In this document: piece after piece, positions 14,874 to 23,390 of the stretch | Numbering within the stretch: the first letter of the stretch is position 1 | How the letters are laid out: each line of letters begins with the position of its first letter | NCBI RefSeq assembly: GCF_044197065.1 | Contig: NZ_JBIQOI010000005.1 | Location: 186,001 to 250,000, forward strand | Direction of reading: 5' to 3' | Length of the DNA: 64,000 nucleotides | Source: Kluyvera ascorbata_C | Lineage (GTDB): Bacteria > Pseudomonadota > Gammaproteobacteria > Enterobacterales > Enterobacteriaceae | Translations under genes and position numbers: made by a program | Notes under the pieces: generated by a model | Databases searched by the model: none | Seen by the model: only the letters and a program-made list of their open reading frames with translations | Told to the model about the DNA's origin: nothing

Positions 14874-17231
14874 TCAGAAATCGACGTTAACGCCCAGCTG
14901 CCAGGTACGGCCCGGCATGACCGCCAGCGATTTATCATTGGCGTCCTGATTGGTGGACGTTTCAATGTTGCGGCTGCTCAGGTAGTCCCAGTATTTACGG
15001 TCGGTCAGGTTATACACGCCGCCGTTGATGCGGACGTTCTTCGCCACGCGCCAGTAGGCCGTCCAGTCGAGCATGCCGTAGCCAGGCACGCGCATGTATT
15101 CGCTGGTGGAATCCGTCAGCGCGCTGCCGGTGTTGGTGTAGCTTTCACGGTTAGTGGCGGTAGCGCGTTTGCCTTTCACGAACGTCGCGGTCAGCGCGGT
15201 GCCGTAAACTTTAGATGGGTCGTCCCACGCTACGCCGACGATGGCTTTCATTGGTGCAACGCTATCGAGGTCGACATATTTGTCGCCGTAGTAGCTGGAT
15301 TTAGACTGCCCTTCGCTGTAGCCGTAGGCCAGGGTGGCGCTCAGGCCATCAACCTGCTCAAACCAGGTGCCGAAGTTGAACTTCGCACTGATCTCACCGC
15401 CGTAGATATAGGCTTTATCGCGGTTTTCCGCCTGATAAATGGTGTAGATATTTGACGGTACGTTAGTGAACTGGCCCGGGTTGTTCGCACGGGTGTAACG
15501 GGTGTAGGCGATAAAGTTTTTATAGCTGTTATAGAACAGCGCGGTACGCATGGTGATCCCTTCGGTCACCTCACCCTTCATGCCCCACTCGAAGTTGTCG
15601 CTGGTCTCGGTTTTCAGATCGGTATTACCGATCAGCGCATACTGACCGCGCCCCGCGTAGCTGGAACCGAGGTTCCATGAACCATACAGCTGGCTGGTAT
15701 TCGGGAATTCCGCGCCGCGTTTGTATTGCAGGTAGGTCATCATGCGCGGCGTGATGTCGTACTGGAAGGTCAGTGACGGCAGCGCCTGAGTGTCTGAGTT
15801 TTTGCCATACAATTTGGAGACCGACGACTCTGTCAGCACCGTGCTGTTGGTGGTCAGGCTGTTGAGATTATCCGGCTTGGTGGACTGGTGCACTACGCGA
15901 ACGCCCGGGATCACCGCAAAGTTATGGCCGTCGAGATCGAAGTTGATCTGATCCTGCAGGAAGCCAGCTACCGTGTACTCACGGCTGTCCGCTTCCGGCT
16001 GCATAATCTCGGTGAAGACGCTCGGAACCGGCGACTGGCTGAACGGACGCTGGGTTTTGGTGGTACTAGCGTTAAAGCCAGCGCTCAGGTCGTGGCGGCC
16101 CAGCGTTTTTGCCAATGCCGTCTGCATACCCCAGGTATCGGTGTCGTAGTTCGAATAGACCGTTTCCATGGTATTGGTGAAGCTGTCTGGCATATAGGTC
16201 TGGTCGTGCGCTTCGGTGTGCTGGTAGTACACCTTGGTGGACATGCTGTCGATGAAGTCGTTCATCGGCGTCCAGTCATCTTTCAGGCTCAGCCCCCAGC
16301 GACGGGTCTGGCTGGTCTGCTGCGCATTACCAATGGTCTTACTGCCGCTGTCGTTCCAGACGTCGTAATGGGTATGGTTGGTTTTATGGTAGTAATCGAG
16401 GGTACTGGTCAGTTTATGCTGATCGTTAGGTTGCCAGATCCCGGAAGTCATAAACGCGTCGGAGTGCCAGTTGGCCGGGAAGGCGTCGACGTTTGAACTG
16501 TTGGTGGTGGTCTCCTGACCATCGCGACGGCTGTAGACGAAAATCCCGCGCAGGGTTTCATCGCCGCCCGCTGCCGTCAGGCCGTTGTGCCAGCTGCGGT
16601 CAGCGGAGTCGTAACCACTGCGATAGCTAAAGGCGCTGGTTTTGCCCGGGTGCAGGTAGTCGTCCGCCGATTTCGGCTGGAAGGAGACGTTGCCGCCGAT
16701 AGAAGAGTTGGCGGTTTCAGTGTCGGTTGCCCCGGACTGAATATCCACGCTGCCGTACATGTACGGGTCAATGTAGTCGCGGCCAATGCCGAAGGTATTC
16801 TGGCCCGCGCGGCTTACGTAGCTACGGCCGGTAGCGTTTGGCTGGGCAATCCCGTCAACGTCGATACCAACGCGGTTGCTCTCGAGCCCGCGAATGTTAT
16901 AGCCGGTGTAGCCGCCGCGGTCGAAGCCGCTTTTGCCGTTTCCGGAGCCGCCGCTGGAGCCGGTCGCGCCAATCAGAGGTTCATAGCGCATGATGGAACC
17001 AAAGTCGTTGGCCCCTTTGTCCTGCAGCTCCTGCGCGCTAATGGCGTGCTGGCTACCCGGTTTCAGAACCGGTGCTGGTGCGGTGACGGTCATTTGCTCG
17101 GCGCTGTCTACCGCGGCGGTTTTGTCCTGTGTGTCAGCCGCAACGGCGGAAGTCTGATAAATCGCTGCAAGCAAAGAGGTTACCAGTAGGCTTTTCTTGC
17201 ACCACGCCTCTGATTGAATGGATTTGTACAT
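14874..17231 (-). CDS. hmuR: TonB-dependent outer-membrane haem receptor HmuR
   Basis: About 785 residues from ATG at 17231 (MYKSIQSEAWCKKSLL); an ATG three codons earlier is possible. The signal peptide ends near SAVAAD, a TonB box (EQMTVTAPA) follows, then a plug domain (GSIMRYEPLIG, RGLESNRVGIDVDGI) and a 22-strand barrel ending in a C-terminal aromatic (GVNVDF). It takes up haem or haemoproteins. The FRAP and NPNL motifs of classical haem receptors are not evident; the corresponding stretches read RGAEFPNTSQLYG and GNTDLKTETSD. A Fur box lies about 110 bp upstream. The operon neighbours make haem the likely ligand. Confidence 0.9.
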   Translation of the reverse strand: MYKSIQSEAWCKKSLLVTSLLAAIYQTSAVAADTQDKTAAVDSAEQMTVTAPAPVLKPGSQHAISAQELQDKGANDFGSIMRYEPLIGATGSSGGSGNGKSGFDRGGYTGYNIRGLESNRVGIDVDGIAQPNATGRSYVSRAGQNTFGIGRDYIDPYMYGSVDIQSGATDTETANSSIGGNVSFQPKSADDYLHPGKTSAFSYRSGYDSADRSWHNGLTAAGGDETLRGIFVYSRRDGQETTTNSSNVDAFPANWHSDAFMTSGIWQPNDQHKLTSTLDYYHKTNHTHYDVWNDSGSKTIGNAQQTSQTRRWGLSLKDDWTPMNDFIDSMSTKVYYQHTEAHDQTYMPDSFTNTMETVYSNYDTDTWGMQTALAKTLGRHDLSAGFNASTTKTQRPFSQSPVPSVFTEIMQPEADSREYTVAGFLQDQINFDLDGHNFAVIPGVRVVHQSTKPDNLNSLTTNSTVLTESSVSKLYGKNSDTQALPSLTFQYDITPRMMTYLQYKRGAEFPNTSQLYGSWNLGSSYAGRGQYALIGNTDLKTETSDNFEWGMKGEVTEGITMRTALFYNSYKNFIAYTRYTRANNPGQFTNVPSNIYTIYQAENRDKAYIYGGEISAKFNFGTWFEQVDGLSATLAYGYSEGQSKSSYYGDKYVDLDSVAPMKAIVGVAWDDPSKVYGTALTATFVKGKRATATNRESYTNTGSALTDSTSEYMRVPGYGMLDWTAYWRVAKNVRINGGVYNLTDRKYWDYLSSRNIETSTNQDANDKSLAVMPGRTWQLGVNVDF

Positions 17232-17338
17232 AGTTGCCATGCCTTTCATCGTTATTAGTATTGGCTCACTCGCTACTTCCAGAAGTCGGCTTTTCCTTAA
17301 GCGCTTCGAACGACTCCGTTTAATGTGATGCGAATAGT

Positions 17339-17357
17339 AATGATAGGAATTATCATT
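17339..17357. promoter_or_regulatory. Fur box between hmuR and the CxxC protein gene
   Basis: AATGATAGGAATTATCATT is a 19-bp palindrome with perfect 7-bp arms, closely matching the Fur consensus built on GATAAT repeats. It lies between the divergent genes at 17231 and 17438 and could repress both in iron-rich cells. Confidence 0.85.
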
Positions 17358-17437
17358 TGCAATAAAGTTTGCAAATAAATCTCTATGCATGCAACATTTT
17401 GATTACAATCAGTCCTTTGACTCATCGCGAGAATACT

Positions 17438-17725
17438 ATGACGCAGAAAGCCGCTATTACGGTCACCTACTGTTCCCAGTGTAACTGGATGCTGCGCGCC
17501 AGCTGGATGGCGCAGGAGCTGTTGCACACCTTCAGCACCGACATCGCTTCGGTAACCCTGGTACCCGGCACCGGCGGAATTTTTACCATTACCGTCGGCG
17601 AGGCGCTTATCTGGGACCGCAAGCGTGACGACGGTTTCCCGGATGCCGCCGAGCTGAAACGCCGGGTGCGCGACGTCTGCTTCCCGGAAAAACCGCTGGG
17701 ACATGTGGACAAACACGAGGCATAA
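17438..17725 (+). CDS. SelT/SelW/SelH-family (Rdx) CxxC protein
   Basis: 95 residues from ATG at 17438. The thioredoxin-like Rdx signature with a redox pair is seen at the N-terminus, ITVTYCSQCNWMLRASWMAQELL (Cys12 and Cys15), where eukaryotic SelW proteins carry Cys-x-x-Sec. A GTGGIFTITVGEALIWDRK strand segment and the PDAAELKRRVRD helix are also typical. Bacterial members are uncharacterised; a role in redox handling is suggested by the motif. It is divergent from hmuR and shares its Fur box, so iron control is plausible. Confidence 0.88.
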   Translation: MTQKAAITVTYCSQCNWMLRASWMAQELLHTFSTDIASVTLVPGTGGIFTITVGEALIWDRKRDDGFPDAAELKRRVRDVCFPEKPLGHVDKHEA

Positions 17726-17747
17726 AGCGGCTGCGAAAGCCTCATTA

Positions 17748-17770
17748 AAAGTGTATTATTAATGCATCTT
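17748..17770. promoter_or_regulatory. NsrR-type operator upstream of ygbA
   Basis: Read on the minus strand, the site is AAGATGCATTA, one base, then TAATACACTTT, an 11-1-11 inverted repeat close to the NsrR consensus half-site AAGATGCATTT. It lies about 20 bp before the ygbA ATG. In E. coli ygbA is strongly repressed by the nitric oxide sensor NsrR. Confidence 0.8.
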
Positions 17771-17789
17771 TATTGGTGAGGAACAGGCT

Positions 17790-18134
17790 ATGGCAGGCAA
17801 ACGCATCGACCGGGAAAAACGGACCATCCGCAGCATGATTGCGCTTTATCAGCAGCGCTGCCCGCAGGCGCAGGACGATGCAGAGCACTATCAGGCGTTG
17901 AATGCCTATGCTGATAAACGATTGGATAAGTGCGTGTTTGGTGAGGAAAAACCGGCCTGCAAACAGTGCCCGGTACACTGCTATCAGCCTGCCAAACGCG
18001 AAGAGATGAAGCAGATTATGCGCTGGGCAGGCCCGCGTATGCTGTGGCGTCATCCAATCCTGACTATCCGCCATCTGATTGACGACCGTCGCCCGGTACC
18101 GGAGCTGCCGGAAAAATATCGCCCGAAAAAATAG
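17790..18134 (+). CDS. ygbA: Nitrous-oxide-stimulated promoter family protein YgbA
   Basis: 114 residues, homologous to E. coli YgbA (117). It is a small basic cytoplasmic protein with a cysteine cluster KCVFGEEKPACKQCPVHCY (about residues 50-68) that could bind a metal or Fe-S cluster, followed by GPRMLWRHPILTIRHLIDDRRPVPELP. The biochemical role is not known; in E. coli it is induced by nitric oxide through NsrR, and a matching box is present here. In E. coli it sits between mutS and fhlA. Here it is also between them but separated by extra genes. Its stop abuts that of the AraC regulator. Confidence 0.92.
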   Translation: MAGKRIDREKRTIRSMIALYQQRCPQAQDDAEHYQALNAYADKRLDKCVFGEEKPACKQCPVHCYQPAKREEMKQIMRWAGPRMLWRHPILTIRHLIDDRRPVPELPEKYRPKK

Positions 18135-18956
18135 CTACATCGTGCGGCAATGACGGCGATATTCCGACGGCGAACGCGCCGTATGCTTACGGAAAATTCG
18201 GCAGAAATAGTTGCTGTCCTCAAAGCCGCAGTGATGGGCTATCTCTTTGATTTTCATCTCATACCCGCGCAGTAATTTCTTCGCGAGCTCAAGCCGCACG
18301 GCGGTCAGATACTCGTTGAATCCCACCGATCCTGACTTCTGAAACAGGTGCGACAGGTAGTTCGGCGTAATGTGGAACTTCTTCGCCACCGTCTCCCGGC
18401 TGAGCGCTTCGGCGGCGTGCTCATCGATATATTCCTGAATCGCCAGAAACAGCTCTTTGCTCTTGCTGACCGTGTCCGCCAGATGGGTGAGCTGATCGAT
18501 ACAGTGGCTCAGCAGCCCGCTCAGCACAATCTGCGCCGTCGGCATCACCGGGCGAATAGCCAGTTCGTTCATCGCCAGCAGTAAATATGACCCCACCCGA
18601 GGCCCGAGGCGCGCGACGTGCTGCTTACGGATCTCCACGAATTTTTTGCCGTCGAAGCGCTGTAGGCTGAAGCCCAGCTTCTGCTTGCTGAACAGGATGC
18701 TTAGCGTGGTGGCGGGGCCTTGCCACTGCGGGGCGTTCCAGCGGCCACCGGGCAAATATAGCGCTTGTAATGGCCCCAGCGGCGCGCTCAGGCAACCATC
18801 GGCAAGCTCGCCTTCCAGCACGATCTCCATCCGGGGAAACGATACGCTCATTGCCAGCTCCGGCGCAGGCTGCGAGGTTTGCGGAAACCGCACGACAAGG
18901 TCGCTTTGCCGGGCAAGCAGCTGCTCCAGCACGGGGACGAGGGATTGCTCTGACAT
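18135..18956 (-). CDS. AraC-family transcriptional regulator
   Basis: 273 residues when started at the ATG at 18956 (MSEQSLVPVLEQLLA), which has an AGGA site 7 bp upstream; in-frame ATGs lie 6 and 42 bp earlier. The C-terminal third holds two helix-turn-helix motifs: ETVAKKFHITPNYLSHLFQKSG and IKEIAHHCGFEDSNYFCRIFRKHTARSPSEYR. The N-terminal part would bind a ligand and is not recognised. It is divergent from the PhyH-type dioxygenase gene 161 bp away, its most likely target. Confidence 0.9.
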   Translation of the reverse strand: MSEQSLVPVLEQLLARQSDLVVRFPQTSQPAPELAMSVSFPRMEIVLEGELADGCLSAPLGPLQALYLPGGRWNAPQWQGPATTLSILFSKQKLGFSLQRFDGKKFVEIRKQHVARLGPRVGSYLLLAMNELAIRPVMPTAQIVLSGLLSHCIDQLTHLADTVSKSKELFLAIQEYIDEHAAEALSRETVAKKFHITPNYLSHLFQKSGSVGFNEYLTAVRLELAKKLLRGYEMKIKEIAHHCGFEDSNYFCRIFRKHTARSPSEYRRHCRTM

Positions 18957-19117
18957 GCTCATGTCCTGGTTATTATTCTGGATTTTGAATCTCATCACAC
19001 TTTATTTTGCTGTACACAAAAATCCAGCGTTGTGTAGCTATCTCATACAGAATGCCGGCCGCTCGTGCAGTAACTTTTCATACATGTTGTGAAATGGTTA
19101 ACAAAAGAGAGGGCGGT

Positions 19118-19885
19118 ATGGACAAGCAAGCGGCATTCTGGCTGGAGGCGCTGGGCGCGAGTGGCGAACTGTCAGCGACGATGAAACATGAACTGGATAC
19201 CCAGGGCTACACTATAGTCCACGGCGTGGCGGATGCCGACTGGTTGGCGGCGATGCGCGAACGCATTGACTATCTGGTGGAGAAAGAAGGGGAGAACCTG
19301 GCGGTGGAGCACCACCAGGAAGAGACGGCGACCCGCGTGGCGAACCTCGTCAATAAGGGCGTGGTATGGGAGAAGGTGTGGTCGCATCCGCTGATTTTGT
19401 CGGCGTGCCGCTATATCTTTGAGGGCGAGTTTAAAATCTCCAGTCTCAACGCCCGCGAAGCGCTGTACAACGGGGGTCATCAGCCGCTGCACGCCGACTG
19501 GAAAAAGCCGCGTCCGGACTTCCCGAAGGTGCATCTGGTCAACACCATCTGGGCGATTGACGATCTCTATGCCGCCAACGGCGCACCGCGGATTATTCCG
19601 GCAACCCATCTGCGCCCGGAGTTACCGGAAGAGGTACTGGAGGATGTGGGATTGCCGCACCCGGATGAGGTAATTTTTGAGGCGCCGGCAGGCAGCGTGA
19701 TGATCTACAACGCCCACGCCTGGCACGGCGGCACCACCAACCGTGAAGGCTCGCGCCGCCGCGTTCTGCATGGGTTGTATATCGACCGGGCGGATACCGC
19801 GCAGCAGGATCAGCGACGCTGGTTAACGCCGGAAACGGCGAGCCGGTTGACCCCGGCGCAGAAGTGGCTGTTGGATGTGGAATAA
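19118..19885 (+). CDS. Phytanoyl-CoA dioxygenase (PhyH)-family Fe(II)/2-oxoglutarate oxygenase
   Basis: 255 residues from ATG at 19118 (MDKQAAFWLEALGASG), preceded by GAGAGGGCGG. The PhyH fold shows the iron-binding HxD in QPLHADWKKP and the distal His in YNAHAWHGGTTN, with the 2-oxoglutarate-binding Arg in the RRRVLHGLYI segment. Members hydroxylate small organic substrates using O2. The substrate is unknown here. The gene stands alone next to an AraC regulator and is separated from the pflDC genes by a REP element, so it is probably a separate regulated unit. Confidence 0.88.
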   Translation: MDKQAAFWLEALGASGELSATMKHELDTQGYTIVHGVADADWLAAMRERIDYLVEKEGENLAVEHHQEETATRVANLVNKGVVWEKVWSHPLILSACRYIFEGEFKISSLNAREALYNGGHQPLHADWKKPRPDFPKVHLVNTIWAIDDLYAANGAPRIIPATHLRPELPEEVLEDVGLPHPDEVIFEAPAGSVMIYNAHAWHGGTTNREGSRRRVLHGLYIDRADTAQQDQRRWLTPETASRLTPAQKWLLDVE

Positions 19886-19906
19886 CGCCACGCATTAGCG
19901 TTTTTT

Positions 19907-19986
19907 GTAGGCCCGATAAGCGTAGCGCCATCGGGCAATTTGTTGCGCGATGCCGGATGGCGGCGTAAACGCCTTATCCGGCCTAC
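19907..19986. repeat. REP/BIME element
   Basis: Two inverted REP units (GTAGGCCCGATAAGCG and the reverse form GCCTTATCCGGCCTAC) face each other between the convergent ends of the dioxygenase gene and pflC. Confidence 0.85.
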
Positions 19987-20001
19987 CGGTTTTGTGCGGG
20001 A

Positions 20002-20877
20002 CTAGCCTCCTACCACCACCCGATACCCCGCCCGTTCCACCATCGCCTGAATCGGCGCAATCTCCTCGGGCTCAGGCGCTTTTATCCCCGCCATCGCCCA
20101 CTCCCGCTCCAGCAGAGAATACTTCGGCTCGCCGTATTGATGGAACGGCAGCAGATGCACTTCCTCAACCGGTAGCGGCGTCAGAAACGCCAGAATCTGT
20201 GCGACGTTCTCGGTGCTGAGGGTGTAACCGGGGATCAGCGGCAGCCGCGGAATCACCTTAATCCCTTCCGCGACCAGCAGGCGAAAATTCTCCAGCACCC
20301 GCGTCTGGTTCATGCTCAGCACCTGACGCGCCTGTGCGCAGTCCATGATTTTGAGATCAAACAGTACCTCATCACATGCCCGCGCCAGCGGCAGCAGGCG
20401 GCGAGGGGAGGTATCGCCCGCGGTTTCAATAGCGGTGCGAATACCCCACTGCTTAAGGCGCTGCAAAAAGCGGGTGGCGAACTCGGCCTGCATCAGCACT
20501 TCGCCGCCGGAGAGCGTTACACCGCCGCCGGACGCGCGGAAAAACACCTCGTCTTTGAGTACTTCTCGTTCGAGGGATTCCAGCGTCACGTCGCGGCCAA
20601 TATTTTCCCACGCGCCGGACGGACACTCCTCGGCATCCTGCAAACAGGTGGCGCAGTGCAGGCACTTGCTCTCCCGGCGCACGGTCTCGATTCTCGGCGA
20701 CATCGACTCCGGGTTGGCGCACCACGGGCAGGTGTGCGGGCAGCCTTTGAAGAACACCACGGTACGGATGCCCTGACCATCGTTCAACGAATAGCGCTGG
20801 ATATTGAAAATGCGCGCCGTGTCGGCGCGCGTCTCAATCACCTCACAGCTGATGCGCGGTGCGGCGGATAATGTCAT
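20002..20877 (-). CDS. pflC: Glycyl radical enzyme activase PflC
   Basis: 291 residues from ATG at 20877 (MTLSAAPRISCEVIE), homologous to E. coli PflC (292). It is a radical SAM enzyme that installs the glycyl radical on PflD. It has the SAM cluster motif CPHTCPWC (CX3CX2C), plus an inserted ferredoxin-like Cys set KCLHCATCLQDAEECPSG typical of activases for non-PFL glycyl radical enzymes, and the GGE motif in VTLSGGEVLMQ. The start overlaps the end of pflD by 35 bp. It needs reduced flavodoxin and works only without oxygen. Confidence 0.95.
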   Translation of the reverse strand: MTLSAAPRISCEVIETRADTARIFNIQRYSLNDGQGIRTVVFFKGCPHTCPWCANPESMSPRIETVRRESKCLHCATCLQDAEECPSGAWENIGRDVTLESLEREVLKDEVFFRASGGGVTLSGGEVLMQAEFATRFLQRLKQWGIRTAIETAGDTSPRRLLPLARACDEVLFDLKIMDCAQARQVLSMNQTRVLENFRLLVAEGIKVIPRLPLIPGYTLSTENVAQILAFLTPLPVEEVHLLPFHQYGEPKYSLLEREWAMAGIKAPEPEEIAPIQAMVERAGYRVVVGG

Positions 20878-23140
20878 CCTGAATCTCCTTCGACAGCTCG
20901 ACAAAGAAGGCGCTGTAGCCCGCTACGCGCACCACTAGCCCGGCGAAATCCTGCGGGCGCTGCTGGGCTTCGCGCAGGGTCTCGGCGTTCACCACGTTGA
21001 ACTGAATATGCTGGAGCTTGAGCTTGGTAAAGGCGTGCAGGAAATCGGCCAGCTTGTTAAGGCCGCTTTCCCCCTCCAGCGTTGCCGGGGTGAACTTGAC
21101 GTTCAGCAGCGTGCCGTTGGAGAGCAGGAAGTTATCGAGTTTGCTCACCGATTTCAGCACCGCCGTTGGCCCCTGACCATCCTGGCCGACCATCGGCGAC
21201 AGTCCGCCGTCCGCCAGTTGCTCTCCGGCAAAACGTCCGTCCGGCGTTGCGCCGACCACCGACCCTAACGGCACGTGGGCGGAGACGGTATAGGAGCCCG
21301 GCGTAAACTGGCCGCCGCGCGGGTTGCGGTATTTTTCCACCTCTTTGCAGTAAAAACGCAGCAGATCGGCGCTGATGTTATCGACATCGTCGATATCGTT
21401 ACCGTATTTCTCAAAGCGGTTCATCAGCCGCGCGCGAACCTTTTCGCCCTCCGGCGTGGCGAAGTTGGCCTTCAGCACCGCCAGCAGTTCGTCGAAGCTC
21501 ATACGCTGCTGGTCGAACACCATCCCTTTCAGCGCATGCAGCGAATCGCTCAGGTTGGCGATGCCGATGCCCTGCACGCCGGAGAAGTTGTAGCGCGCGC
21601 CGCCGTCGGTAATGTCTTTGCCGTTGGCGATGCAGTCTTCAACGAATGAGGAGAGCAGCGGCACCGGCGCCCAGTCGCGGTGGCCGATATCGCAGATATT
21701 GCTGCCTTCGACCATCAGCTTTATGTAGTGACGAATTTTATCGCGGATGCTTGCCAGCAGGCCGTCGTAGGTGAGTTGGGAATCGCCTTCGTGCTCAAGC
21801 ATGACGATTTCCATCACCTTCAGCAGGTTGAACATGGCGATGTCATGTAAACCGTAGGTGCGACCCGGAATCGACAGCTCTACGCAGCCAACCACCGCGT
21901 AGTCGCGGGCATCTTCCAGCGACACGCCACGGTTAAGGAACGCCGGTACCACTACCTCATCGTTGAAAATCTGCGGAATGCCGGTACCGAGGCGCACGGT
22001 TTCGGCGGTTTTGCGCAGGAACGGGCGGTCGATCAGTTCATTGACCCGCACCCCGAGGTTCGGCTGCGGCAGGCGTACGTTCTGGTAGGCATCCAGGCAG
22101 GTAAAGGAGAGGATATTCACCGCGCTGCGGCCGTTCTCGGTCAGGCCGCCGAGCAGGGCGGTGTAGCCGGTTGGAAAACCGGCGAAGTAGCGGGCGCTGC
22201 TGGTAGAGCGCAGCAGCACAATGTCGTTGCACTTCACCCACAATGACTCCAGCAATTCCTGCATAAACGCCGGGTCTTCGCCGTGGTTCAGCGACGCTTG
22301 CCAGAATGGCAGCATGTACTGGTCAAAGCGGCCAAGCGAGATGGAGCTAGCGTTGGACTCATACTGCAAAATGATGTTCATGTACCAGAACAGCTGGCTG
22401 GCCTGCCAGAAGTTTTCCGGCTTCTGTGCGGCGTTATGGCGCGAGATGCTTGCGATGGCTTCCAGCTCCTGACGACGCTGCGGGTCAGGGCAACGGCTCG
22501 CCATCTCATCGGCCAGCGCGGCGTAGCGCAGAATGTGGCGCTGCGAGGCTTCCAGCAGAATCAACACTGCCTGGTAAAAGGTGTTATCCGGCTGCTCGCG
22601 CAGATGGGCATGCATCTCATTGACCAGCGCATCCAGGCCGTTATTCAGCAGACGCGGGTAGTCGATAATGATATGGCCCTGGCCTTTGTCGGTCTGGTTG
22701 ACGCTGAAAATTTGTGTGCTGACGGCGGCTTTCACGTCGTCGGTCATCTGCGCGTTGATGAAATCCTTCATCGAGCGCTTTTCCCAGTACGGGAACAGTT
22801 CGTCGCGGTACAGGCGCTTGTCGTCGTCGCTGATATTGAAACGGTCCTGCGGACGGGTCGGGAACTGGTCCAGCTCTTTTAGCAGCCAGTACGGGTCCAT
22901 CTCCGGCGACATAATCCCGGCACGCGGTTTGATGGTGCGGTTGCCGGCAATCAGTTCATCGTCGCGAATGCTGATGGCGACGTTATCGAGAATATGGGCG
23001 GTGGCTTTGGCGCGGCGAATAATCACCGGCTCGCCGTCGGTCTGACGGTGGCTTTCGGTGTAGAGGACGGCGCGTTCAAGGGAGATTTCGCGCGGGTTGG
23101 CGAAGAGGGCGTCTTTCAGGCGCTGGATACGATTAGTCAT
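20843..23140 (-). CDS. pflD: Glycyl radical enzyme PflD
   Basis: 765 residues from ATG at 23140 (MTNRIQRLKDALFANPREIS), exactly the length of E. coli PflD and strongly alike. AGGAG lies 10 bp upstream; a 19-residue upstream extension lacks support. The catalytic Cys-x-Glu is in VGCVELSIPGRTYG and the radical Gly in LVVRVAGYSAFF. GCVE rather than the Cys-Cys pair of true pyruvate formate-lyase marks it as a dehydratase/C-X-lyase-type family member of unproven substrate; the historic name formate acetyltransferase 2 should be read with care. Partner PflC follows. Confidence 0.95.
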   Translation of the reverse strand: MTNRIQRLKDALFANPREISLERAVLYTESHRQTDGEPVIIRRAKATAHILDNVAISIRDDELIAGNRTIKPRAGIMSPEMDPYWLLKELDQFPTRPQDRFNISDDDKRLYRDELFPYWEKRSMKDFINAQMTDDVKAAVSTQIFSVNQTDKGQGHIIIDYPRLLNNGLDALVNEMHAHLREQPDNTFYQAVLILLEASQRHILRYAALADEMASRCPDPQRRQELEAIASISRHNAAQKPENFWQASQLFWYMNIILQYESNASSISLGRFDQYMLPFWQASLNHGEDPAFMQELLESLWVKCNDIVLLRSTSSARYFAGFPTGYTALLGGLTENGRSAVNILSFTCLDAYQNVRLPQPNLGVRVNELIDRPFLRKTAETVRLGTGIPQIFNDEVVVPAFLNRGVSLEDARDYAVVGCVELSIPGRTYGLHDIAMFNLLKVMEIVMLEHEGDSQLTYDGLLASIRDKIRHYIKLMVEGSNICDIGHRDWAPVPLLSSFVEDCIANGKDITDGGARYNFSGVQGIGIANLSDSLHALKGMVFDQQRMSFDELLAVLKANFATPEGEKVRARLMNRFEKYGNDIDDVDNISADLLRFYCKEVEKYRNPRGGQFTPGSYTVSAHVPLGSVVGATPDGRFAGEQLADGGLSPMVGQDGQGPTAVLKSVSKLDNFLLSNGTLLNVKFTPATLEGESGLNKLADFLHAFTKLKLQHIQFNVVNAETLREAQQRPQDFAGLVVRVAGYSAFFVELSKEIQDDIIRRTAHQL

Positions 23141-23297
23141 TTTGCGGGCTCCTCGGGAGATTAACCTGACGTTTCTTATGGCTTCTACGTTAGGCAAATG
23201 CGGGGCGGGGAGACAGAAGAGAATGAGGTGATTTACTGGATTATTGTGATCAAAAGGGAAAAATGCGATCTCAATTTTGTCTGGGTGGTAAACCAGA

Positions 23298-23388
23298 TTG
23301 CCGGATGGCGGCTTCGCCTTATCCGGCCTACAGGTCCGTGCCGCTTTTGGGTTTGTAGGCCTGATAAGGCGAAGCCGCCATCAGGCGC
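23298..23388. repeat. REP/BIME element
   Basis: Two REP units in opposite orientation (TGCCGGATGGCGGCTTCGCC... and ...GGCGAAGCCGCCATCAGGC) separated by about 22 bp, between pflD and the hydrolase gene. The rest of the 250-bp gap has no clear gene; a TGATCACAA half-site could belong to a CRP site for pflD. Confidence 0.85.
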
Positions 23389-23390
23389 GA

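Noticed and set aside
23141..23297. FNR box upstream of pflD
   Set aside because: No TTGAT-N4-ATCAA pair was found; only a TGATCACAA half-site, too weak to list as a site.
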